Positions 1 to 5,407 of a stretch of 6,874 bases of DNA are shown in pieces (position 1 is the first letter of the stretch; every line of letters begins with the position of its first letter). Made by a program: the position numbers and the translations under genes. The notes beneath the pieces are model-generated. The model was not told where the DNA came from. It worked only from the letters and a program-made list of their open reading frames with translations, and did not search any database. Origin of the DNA: JAZNGX01 sp045576675 (GTDB taxonomy: Bacteria > Bacillota > Clostridia > Monoglobales > Firm-18); the NCBI GenBank assembly GCA_045576675.1, contig JAZNGX010000007.1, forward strand, positions 1 to 6,874, given 5' to 3'.

Positions 1-186
1 ATTCCCGAAATTAAAAAGCACACCGCAGAACTTTCTGCAATAGGCAGAAACATAAATATAATAGCAAAGCGAATTTGTCAGAACACTATCTATGAACAAG
101 ACATAAAAGACCTTAAAAGTTTAATGGATGAGATATGGAAATCGGAACGGAAATTATTATTTCATTTCCTTAACATAAAGAAATGA
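1..186 (+). CDS. MobC-like plasmid/transposon mobilisation protein, C-terminal fragment
   Basis: Frame 1 is open from the first base to the TGA at 184-186 and gives 61 residues; the start lies upstream of the window. The fragment contains ELSAIGRNINIIAKR followed by an acidic/basic helical stretch ending near MDEIW. This matches the C-terminal pattern of MobC/relaxosome accessory proteins (ELxxIGxNxNQIAxR, then a helix). Such proteins bind near the origin of transfer and help the relaxase nick DNA during mobilisation. The relaxase itself is not in the window and would be expected upstream. The stop codon overlaps an ATG at 183-185, but that ATG has only a weak Shine-Dalgarno match and I do not consider it a likely gene start. 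The family call rests on a short fragment. Confidence 0.65.
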   Translation: MPEIKKHTAELSAIGRNINIIAKRICQNTIYEQDIKDLKSLMDEIWKSERKLLFHFLNIKK

Positions 187-194
187 AAAAGGGC

Positions 195-208
195 TTGGGA
201 ATACCCAA
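195..208 (+). repeat. Small inverted repeat (TTGGG-AATA-CCCAA)
   Basis: A 5-bp perfect stem with a 4-nt loop lies just after the mobilisation gene and just before the larger repeat structures. It may be the first element of the same structured region, but alone it is short enough to occur by chance. Confidence 0.4.
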
Positions 209-212
209 AAAT

Positions 213-293
213 AAAATCAAATTTTCGCAAGTGGATAACCACTTACTGTGCTTGCTATTTAGTTTAAAATATCAGGCAGAAAAATTTGATTTT
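213..293 (+). repeat. 13-bp perfect inverted repeat enclosing the first hairpin unit
   Basis: AAAATCAAATTTT at 213-225 is the exact reverse complement of AAAATTTGATTTT at 281-293. Between the two arms lie the first palindromic unit (229-244) and its conserved tail. As RNA this would form a long outer stem closing a multi-hairpin structure. As DNA it would be a spaced binding site. The arms are AT-rich, so chance contributes, but 13 matching pairs at this distance is notable. Confidence 0.55.
229..259 (+). repeat. Structured repeat unit, copy A
   Basis: AAGTGG-ATAA-CCACTT (229-244) forms a 6-bp stem with a 4-nt loop. It is followed by the conserved tail TGCTTGCTATT (249-259) and then a small CTA/TAG hairpin and AGTTTAAA. 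Copy B lies exactly 69 bp downstream, and 24 of 30 positions match between 230-259 and 299-328. Two stem pairs differ from copy B by changes on both sides, which keeps the pairing. Confidence 0.7.
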
Positions 294-297
294 GTGT

Positions 298-328
298 CAA
301 TGGATATCCATTGGCTATGCTTGCTATT
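298..328 (+). repeat. Structured repeat unit, copy B
   Basis: CAATGGATATCCATTG (298-313) is a perfect 16-bp palindrome, followed by TGCTTGCTATT (318-328) and a small CTAT/ATAG hairpin, then AGTTTTAAA. The position is exactly 69 bp from copy A. Compared with copy A, pair A229-T244 becomes C298-G313 and pair G231-C242 becomes A300-T311, so pairing is preserved while sequence changes. It lies 41 bp before the start of the TnpW-family gene, so it could be a leader structure or a protein-binding site. Confidence 0.7.
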
Positions 329-368
329 ATATAGTTTTAAATTACTTAACGGAAAGGATTGGATAGGA

Positions 369-605
369 ATGGATAAGCAACAAAAAGGCTACGGCTATAT
401 TACAAAATATAAAATGGGCAGTACAACATACGAGGTTAAAACTACATTTTCGGGAACGGAAACTTTGAATAATAAAATCGTTCGTTTAATGCTCTCTGAA
501 AAAATAAAATCAAAAGAGGCTGACAATTCAGAAAAAACGCGTTATAATTCAAATATACACTCTGTTTTGTCGGGCGACGAAAAGGAGGATTTTAATAATG
601 AATAA
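369..605 (+). CDS. Transposon-encoded TnpW-family small protein
   Basis: This 78-residue protein (counted from the ATG at 369) contains GSTTYEVKTTFSGTETLNNK followed by IVRLMLSEKIK. I recognise this as the core of the TnpW family: a short beta-strand segment (TTYEV), a spacer, then a helix of the type xxKIxRLxxxE. TnpW-like proteins accompany large serine recombinases in Tn4451-type clostridial elements; their role is not established. I chose 369 because the family core starts there and GGAAAGGA (351-358) lies 10 nt upstream. The frame is also open back to an ATG at 183, but the intervening 62 codons run across the structured repeats, resemble no family I know, and that start has only a weak ribosome binding site. 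The 3' end overlaps the recombinase start by 8 nt, suggesting translational coupling. Confidence 0.7.
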   Translation: MDKQQKGYGYITKYKMGSTTYEVKTTFSGTETLNNKIVRLMLSEKIKSKEADNSEKTRYNSNIHSVLSGDEKEDFNNE

Positions 606-2232
606 GCCCGACACAATTACTGCTCTCTATTGCAGATTATCACAAGAGGACGCATTGGACGGCGACAGCAACAGTATCATAAATCAAAAAGCAATTTTAA
701 GTAAATATGCACACGACAACAATTATCCCTCACCTCAATTTTATATCGACGACGGTTGGAGTGGTACGAATTTTGAAAGACCGTCTTTTAAAGAAATGAT
801 TAAAGATATTGAGGACGGAAAGGTCAAAACAGTTATTGTAAAGGATATGTCAAGGCTTGGGAGAGATTATCTCAAAGTCGGTTATTTTTCGGAGATATTT
901 TTCCCCGATAATGATGTTCGTTTAATCGCAATCAATGACGGAGTTGACAGTTTCAAAGGTGATAATGATTTTACACCATTTCGCAACTTATTCAATGACT
1001 TTTACGCAAAGGACACAAGCAAGAAAATCCGTGCAGTATTTAAGTCAAAGGGAATGTCGGGAGAACACTTGGGACAGCCTATATTCGGATATATGAAAAA
1101 TCCCGATAATAAAAAGCAATGGATAATTGATGAGCCTGCAGCTGAAATTGTACGAAGAATTTATGATTTATGCGTTGACGGGAAAGGACCTACACAGATA
1201 GCAAAAATTTTGAGAAAAGAAAAAATACTGACAACGAAATCTTATTATACACAAGCTAAAGGTAAGTCGTTACCTGACAATCCGTATCATTGGAATGAAA
1301 ACTCTGTTATACATATTTTAGAGCGAATGGAATACACCGGCTGCACTGTGAATTTTAAGACTTACACAAAGTCATATAAACTCAAAAAGAAATTGGACAA
1401 TCCAAAAGAAAATTGGGCGATATTTTATGATACACAAGAGCCGATTATTTCAAAAGAACAATGGGAACGGGTACAGGAATTAAGACAAAGCAAACGCAGA
1501 AATACTAAAACCAATAAGCAAGGTTTATTTTCGGGATTGATATTCTGTGCTGATTGCGACAGTAAATTACATTTTGCCACTTGTAAAAGATTTGACAGTA
1601 CACAAGACCATTACAGATGCTCTCAATACAAGGGAAATACAGGCAGCTGCACTGTTCATTTTATCCGTGAGGAAACATTAAAGAAAATTGTGTTAAGTCA
1701 GATTTTTGAGGTTACTGCAATGATGTATGATAATGCAGATAAGTTTTTCGATCTTGTTGCAAAACAACAGTTGGACGAGCAGTCGAAAGAAATGCAGAAT
1801 AAGAAAAAACAGATAGCAAAATTTCAAAAAAGAATAACGGAGCTTGACAAGATTTTCAAGAGGATTTATGAGGACGATATAACAGGAGCAATCTCTCATG
1901 AACGGTTTTTGAAACTGTCTGCGGAATACGAAAATGAACAGGCAGAATTACAGAAACAGATTAAAGTCTTTGAGGAAGAAACAAACAATTTTGACAGGCA
2001 GCAAATTGACTTTAAGCAGTTTCACGAAATTGTCAAAAAATATGTCGGCATTAAAGAATTAACACCGACAATCGTAAATGAATTTATTAAGAAAATTATT
2101 GTTCACGCTCCCGACAAATCAAGCGGACACAGAGTACAAAAGATACAGATTATATTTAATTTCATCGGTGAATTTACTCCGCAAAAAGAGTTTATTCCCG
2201 ATAAAAAGGAAATTCCGCAAGACTATTTCTAA
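598..2232 (+). CDS. Large serine recombinase (TndX/TnpX-like site-specific recombinase)
   Basis: This protein catalyses excision and integration of the element by serine-based double-strand cleavage and strand exchange in the cytoplasm. Domains in order: an N-terminal resolvase catalytic domain (about 5-150) with YCRLS at 11-15, where Ser15 is the predicted nucleophile, and MSRLGRD at 84-90 supplying Arg86 and Arg89; a recombinase domain (about 160-290); a zinc ribbon with Cys317, Cys320, Cys341 and Cys351; a long charged coiled coil (about 386-465); and a C-terminal DUF4368-like segment (about 475-525, KYVGIKELTPTIVNEFIKKI). The length, 544 aa, is close to TndX of Tn5397 (about 533 aa) and shorter than TnpX of Tn4451 (about 707 aa). 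All key catalytic residues are present, so the enzyme looks intact. A strong Shine-Dalgarno (AAAGGAGG, 581-588) precedes the ATG, which overlaps the end of the TnpW-family gene. Confidence 0.93.
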   Translation: MNKPDTITALYCRLSQEDALDGDSNSIINQKAILSKYAHDNNYPSPQFYIDDGWSGTNFERPSFKEMIKDIEDGKVKTVIVKDMSRLGRDYLKVGYFSEIFFPDNDVRLIAINDGVDSFKGDNDFTPFRNLFNDFYAKDTSKKIRAVFKSKGMSGEHLGQPIFGYMKNPDNKKQWIIDEPAAEIVRRIYDLCVDGKGPTQIAKILRKEKILTTKSYYTQAKGKSLPDNPYHWNENSVIHILERMEYTGCTVNFKTYTKSYKLKKKLDNPKENWAIFYDTQEPIISKEQWERVQELRQSKRRNTKTNKQGLFSGLIFCADCDSKLHFATCKRFDSTQDHYRCSQYKGNTGSCTVHFIREETLKKIVLSQIFEVTAMMYDNADKFFDLVAKQQLDEQSKEMQNKKKQIAKFQKRITELDKIFKRIYEDDITGAISHERFLKLSAEYENEQAELQKQIKVFEEETNNFDRQQIDFKQFHEIVKKYVGIKELTPTIVNEFIKKIIVHAPDKSSGHRVQKIQIIFNFIGEFTPQKEFIPDKKEIPQDYF

Positions 2233-2242
2233 TCTTGCGGAA
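2202..2242 (-). terminator. Intrinsic terminator for leftward transcription, overlapping the recombinase 3' end
   Basis: TTCCGCAAGA (2213-2222) and TCTTGCGGAA (2233-2242) form a perfect 10-bp stem with a 10-nt loop. Read on the minus strand the stem is followed by TTTCCTTTTTA, a good T-tract, so it would stop transcripts coming leftward from the tRNA gene. In the plus direction the following sequence (AAATACTTCC) is poorer in T, so any rightward activity is weaker. The recombinase stop codon (2230-2232) lies in the loop, so the left arm is coding sequence. Confidence 0.7.
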
Positions 2243-2261
2243 AATACTTCCTTATTAACCC

Positions 2262-2289
2262 CGTACTTTTCAGTACGATGTTTCTTTTT
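2262..2289 (+). terminator. Possible rightward terminator or element-end palindrome
   Basis: CGTACT-TTTC-AGTACG (2262-2277) is a perfect 6-bp stem with a 4-nt loop, followed after 3 nt by TTTCTTTTT (2281-2289). This could terminate the recombinase transcript. It also lies where the element end must be, so it could instead be part of the recombinase attachment site. The stem is short and the T-tract is interrupted and offset. Confidence 0.4.
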
Positions 2290-2365
2290 GGTCGAGGTGA
2301 CAGGATTTGAACCTGCGACCTCTGCGTCCCGAACGCAGCGCTCTACCAAACTGAGCCACACCTCG
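2289..2365 (-). tRNA. tRNA-Pro, anticodon CGG
   Basis: The minus strand folds into a canonical cloverleaf of 77 nt: acceptor stem CGAGGTG/CACCTCG, D arm GCTC/GAGC with the GG-containing loop, anticodon stem CTGCG/CGCAG with loop TTCGGGA giving anticodon CGG, variable loop AGGTC, T arm GCAGG/CCTGT with loop TTCAAAT, discriminator A and a genomically encoded CCA. It decodes CCG proline codons. Its 3' end points at the integrated element, and the recombinase gene stops 56 bp away. A consensus promoter lies upstream on the same strand. Confidence 0.96.
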
Positions 2366-2403
2366 AAAAATATTTTATTACATTGCTCCTGACAACTTTT
2401 AAT

Positions 2404-2432
2404 ATTATAATACAAAAACATTAAAAAGTCAA
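2404..2432 (-). promoter_or_regulatory. Sigma-A-type promoter for tRNA-Pro
   Basis: On the minus strand, TTGACT (2427-2432) and TATAAT (2404-2409) are separated by exactly 17 bp. The -35 box matches consensus at 5 of 6 positions except the order of the last two bases, and the -10 box is perfect. The expected start site is near 2397, about 32 nt before the mature tRNA 5' end. Confidence 0.85.
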
Positions 2433-2466
2433 GTGTATATTTTACAATATGTTAAATTAAAAAGTC

Positions 2467-2495
2467 TTGCAAAAAATGCAATTTGCATATATAAT
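2467..2495 (+). promoter_or_regulatory. Sigma-A-type promoter for the substrate-binding protein operon
   Basis: TTGCAA (2467-2472) and TATAAT (2490-2495) are separated by 17 bp. The -10 box is perfect and the -35 matches 4 of 6 consensus bases. Transcription would start around 2502, leaving a leader of about 24 nt before the ATG at 2526, including a strong GGGAGG ribosome binding site at 2514-2519. Confidence 0.75.
2476..2488 (+). promoter_or_regulatory. Palindromic operator candidate inside the promoter spacer
   Basis: ATGCAA-T-TTGCAT is a perfect 6-1-6 palindrome lying entirely between the -35 and -10 boxes of the metal-binding protein promoter. A dimeric repressor bound there would block RNA polymerase. 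Since the first gene is a zinc/manganese-type binding protein, a metal-responsive regulator such as a Fur/Zur-family or MntR-like protein is a reasonable guess, but the sequence is not a recognised Zur box. Confidence 0.45.
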
Positions 2496-2525
2496 ATAAA
2501 ATAGGGTAAATAAGGGAGGTAATTT

Positions 2526-3398
2526 ATGCAAAGAGTAATTTGTTTAATATTGACATTTGTATTGTTCGTTGCTACCTGTGGATGTGTAACAGATGGTTAT
2601 AAAGAAGATTACAATGTTGTTACTTCGTTTTATCCCGTTATGTTACTTACAAAGATGGTAACTGAGAATATTGACGGAATCAATGTAACAAATCTTGCTT
2701 CTCCTGATACCGGATGCTTACACGATTATACTTTGCTGCCTGATGATTTAAAAAATCTTCAAAAGGCAGATGCGTTTATAATTAATGGATTTGGTATGGA
2801 AGGCTATATCGAAAAGCTGTATGAACAGCAACCAGATTTAAAAACTATTGATTTGTCAAAGGGCATTGATGCTTATAATGATAATGCTCACATATGGTTA
2901 TCACCAAAAAATGCGCAAAAAATGATTGCTACACTTTGCTATGAGCTTGTAACTGCTTTACCGGAGTACAGTGACGCCTTAAACAGTAATACAAAGAAGT
3001 ACACAAATATGTTAATAGAGCTTGATGATGAAATGAAATCTGCTTCATCGGTATTTAACAATGTTGGCGTAATAACATGTCACGAAGCGTTTGATTACTT
3101 TGCTGCTGAATATAACATCCGTATTGATGGTACGATACAAAGAGAACCTGGTGAAGAACCAACAACAAAAGAATTGGTAGAAACTACCAATCTTATAAAA
3201 TCACTTAATATTAAAATTCTACTTGCAGAACCACAATATTCAACAACAGCAGCGGATACGCTTGCGAGAGAAACCGGTGCTACTGTTTATGAGCTTGACC
3301 CACTTGTTACAGGTCATAACACCGATACACCTACTGTCTACTTTGAAAAAATGAAAAATAATTTAAAAATACTAATAGAAGCAATCCGAAAGGAATGA
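2526..3398 (+). CDS. Zinc/manganese-type ABC transporter substrate-binding lipoprotein (ZnuA/AdcA-like)
   Basis: This 290-aa protein would capture a divalent metal ion, probably zinc or manganese, outside the membrane and deliver it to an ABC permease. The N-terminus is a hydrophobic signal (residues 4-17) followed by cysteines at 18 and 20; the lipobox is non-canonical, with Cys20 after Gly19 or Cys18 after VAT. Family features are visible: HDYTLLPDD (His66), AHIWLSP (His122), ITCHEAFDYFA (His186) and ELDPL (Asp258), which fit the usual three-His plus one-acid metal site. There is no His-rich loop after the first ligand region, unlike many zinc-specific members, so specificity is open. Length is normal. 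No permease or ATPase gene is adjacent. The stop codon overlaps the next gene in an ATGA arrangement, so the two are probably co-translated. The start is set by GGGAGG 6 nt upstream. Confidence 0.9.
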   Translation: MQRVICLILTFVLFVATCGCVTDGYKEDYNVVTSFYPVMLLTKMVTENIDGINVTNLASPDTGCLHDYTLLPDDLKNLQKADAFIINGFGMEGYIEKLYEQQPDLKTIDLSKGIDAYNDNAHIWLSPKNAQKMIATLCYELVTALPEYSDALNSNTKKYTNMLIELDDEMKSASSVFNNVGVITCHEAFDYFAAEYNIRIDGTIQREPGEEPTTKELVETTNLIKSLNIKILLAEPQYSTTAADTLARETGATVYELDPLVTGHNTDTPTVYFEKMKNNLKILIEAIRKE

Positions 3399-5398
3399 AA
3401 AATTTGAGTAAGCAAAAATATGATAACAGTTCAATTTCATCACTAAAAGGGGCGGAGCGTGTAAGAGCACGACCAGGAGTAATCTTCGGTTCTGACGGGC
3501 TTGACGGTTGCTGTCATTCGTTTTTTGAAATACTGTCAAACTCTATCGACGAAGCAAGAGAGGGGTTTGGATCAGTAATAGAAGTAACACGTCACCGTGA
3601 TGGTTCGATTACTGTGGAAGACCATGGCAGAGGAATCCCTGTTGGCTACAACGAAAAAGAAGGTCGTTATAACTGGGAACTTATTTTTTGCGAGATGTAC
3701 GCAGGAGGTAAGTATAATAACAATAGCGGTGAAAACTACGAGTATTCGTTAGGTCTTAACGGGCTTGGTGCCTGTGCAACCCAGTATGCATCAGAGTATA
3801 TGGATGTTGAGATAAGACGTGATGGAAATATTTACAGACTCCATTTTGAAAAAGGTGAGAATATTGGTGGTCTTGCTGAGGAACCAACTCGTTTTAAAGC
3901 TACAGGAACCAAAATCAAATGGCGCCCTGACCTTGACGTTTTTACTGATATTGATATTCCAGCCGAATATTTTATAAATGTAATGAGAAAGCAGGCTGTT
4001 GTTAACAGTGGAGTTAAATTCTTGTTTAACAACGAAACCGAAGAGGGCGATGTTGAAAAAACAGAGTTTATATATGAAAACGGAATTACAGACTATTTAA
4101 AAGAACTCAGCGGTGAAAACTCAATTACAGCACCGTCATATTTCGAAACTGAGCGACGTGGACGTGACCGCGAGGACAAGCCGGAGTATAAGGTAAAACT
4201 TTCTGTTGCTTTCTGTTTTAATCCGCAGGTAAGTGCCATTGAGTATTATCACAATTCCAGTTTCCTTGAGCATGGTGGTTCACCTGATAAGGCCGTAAGA
4301 AGTGCTTTTGTTTCAGTAATAGACCAGTATTTGAAAACAAATGGTAAATATACCAAGAATGAAAGCAAAATACTTTTTGCCGATGTTGCTGATTGCTTGT
4401 GCCTTGTAAGCAACTCATTTTCTACAATGACAAGCTACGAAAATCAAACTAAAAAGTCAATAACAAATAAATTTATTCAGGAAGCTATGACCGATTTTCT
4501 TAAAGAAAATCTTGAAATTTATTTAATCGAAAATAAAACTGATGCAGAAAAAATTGCTAACCAGGTTTTAATAAATAAGCATAGTCGTGAAAGTGCTGAA
4601 AAAGCTCGTGTTAACGTCAAAAAGATGCTCAGTGGTAATAACGATGTGCTTTCAAGAGTTAAAAAATTTGTTGACTGTCGCACTAAAGACGTATCGAGAC
4701 GTGAGCTATATATTGTTGAGGGTGATTCTGCTTTAGGTTCCTGTAAATTAGGACGCGATGCTGAATTTCAGGCAATTATGGCAATACGAGGTAAAATTCT
4801 TAACTGTTTAAAAGCGGATTACAACAAAATATTTAAAAGTGAAATTATTGTGGATTTGCTTAGAGTGCTAGGCTGTGGTGTTGAAGCAAAGTCTAAGCAT
4901 AATAAGGATTTTAACACATTTGAGCTTGAAAACTTAAGATGGAACAAAATTATTATCTGTACCGATGCCGATGTTGATGGATATCAGATAAGAACGCTCG
5001 TTTTAACTATGTTTTACAGATTAATGCCAACTTTAATTGAAAAAGGCTATGTTTATATTGCAGAATCGCCTTTGTTTGAGTTCACTGTTGGTGGTAAGAA
5101 TAAAGAACAGTCATACTTTGCTTTTGACGAAGCAGAAAAAGCAAAGCTGATTAAAAAACTTGAAGGACAGAAGTATACAATTCAACGTAGTAAAGGTCTT
5201 GGTGAAAACCAACCTGAAATGATGTGGGAAACAACAATGAACCCTGAAACAAGAAGATTAATCAAGGTTGTTCCTGAAAGTGACCCTGCTCTTGTCCAGG
5301 CAAAATTTGAATTGTTGCTTGGTGATGATTTGCAGGGCAGAAAAGATCATATTGCAAAAAACGGTAAGTATTATATTGATTTAACAGATGTTAGTTAG
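3395..5398 (+). CDS. Divergent type IIA DNA topoisomerase B subunit (GyrB/ParE-like)
   Basis: This 667-aa protein supplies the ATPase and TOPRIM parts of a gyrase/topoisomerase IV-type enzyme and should pair with a GyrA/ParC-type subunit. Visible in order: GHKL ATPase motifs EILSN (Glu45, Asn49), EDHGRGIP (Asp76, 78-82) and GLNGLG (120-125); a transducer domain with the QTK loop (351-353); TOPRIM motifs VEGDSALGS (Glu442) and TDADVDG (Asp524, 526, 528); and the C-terminal KGLGE (600-604) with WETTMNPETR (611-620). Length suits ParE or a GyrB lacking the long insert. It is atypical at several usually conserved places: DNGRG reads DHGRG, GLHG reads GLNG, SAGGSAK reads SALGSCK, DGAHI reads DGYQI, YKGLGE reads SKGLGE. 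That suggests a paralogue distinct from the main gyrase. The ATG overlaps the previous stop, but AAGGA (3390-3394) abuts it with no spacing; an in-frame TTG at 3404, 9 nt from that site, may be the true start. Confidence 0.9.
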   Translation: MKNLSKQKYDNSSISSLKGAERVRARPGVIFGSDGLDGCCHSFFEILSNSIDEAREGFGSVIEVTRHRDGSITVEDHGRGIPVGYNEKEGRYNWELIFCEMYAGGKYNNNSGENYEYSLGLNGLGACATQYASEYMDVEIRRDGNIYRLHFEKGENIGGLAEEPTRFKATGTKIKWRPDLDVFTDIDIPAEYFINVMRKQAVVNSGVKFLFNNETEEGDVEKTEFIYENGITDYLKELSGENSITAPSYFETERRGRDREDKPEYKVKLSVAFCFNPQVSAIEYYHNSSFLEHGGSPDKAVRSAFVSVIDQYLKTNGKYTKNESKILFADVADCLCLVSNSFSTMTSYENQTKKSITNKFIQEAMTDFLKENLEIYLIENKTDAEKIANQVLINKHSRESAEKARVNVKKMLSGNNDVLSRVKKFVDCRTKDVSRRELYIVEGDSALGSCKLGRDAEFQAIMAIRGKILNCLKADYNKIFKSEIIVDLLRVLGCGVEAKSKHNKDFNTFELENLRWNKIIICTDADVDGYQIRTLVLTMFYRLMPTLIEKGYVYIAESPLFEFTVGGKNKEQSYFAFDEAEKAKLIKKLEGQKYTIQRSKGLGENQPEMMWETTMNPETRRLIKVVPESDPALVQAKFELLLGDDLQGRKDHIAKNGKYYIDLTDVS

Positions 5399-5407
5399 GA
5401 GATTGCT

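Larger units (their letters stand above)
1..2290 (+). mobile_element. Right end of an integrated mobilisable/conjugative element with a large serine recombinase (left end outside window)
   Basis: The leftmost 2.2 kb carries, all on one strand and tightly packed, the tail of a MobC-like mobilisation protein, a TnpW-family small protein and a TndX/TnpX-like large serine recombinase. This gene set is characteristic of clostridial mobilisable transposons and related conjugative elements. The recombinase is the last gene, as expected near one end of such an element, and host-type sequence (a tRNA gene and then a housekeeping-like operon) begins within 60 bp of its stop codon. The exact end is not resolved: it could lie anywhere from about 2233 to 2291, and no second copy of an attachment site is visible because the left end is outside the window. 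The right boundary given here is therefore approximate. Confidence 0.75.

Noticed and set aside
1693..1899. Minus-strand open frame inside the recombinase
   Set aside because: It is antisense to the coiled-coil coding region; low-complexity hydrophobic translation with no family features.
2078..2392. Plus-strand open frame of 104 codons reading through the tRNA region (contains TGFEPATSASRTQRSTKLSH)
   Set aside because: This peptide is the well-known artefact of translating the antisense strand of a tRNA gene; the first part is an out-of-frame shadow of the recombinase.
2119..2421. Minus-strand open frame of 100 codons over the tRNA
   Set aside because: It runs over the tRNA-Pro gene and its promoter and the antisense of the recombinase end; no ribosome binding site or family resemblance.
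2437..2450. Weak inverted repeat (ATATT/AATAT) between the two divergent promoters
   Set aside because: Only five AT pairs in very AT-rich DNA; expected by chance.
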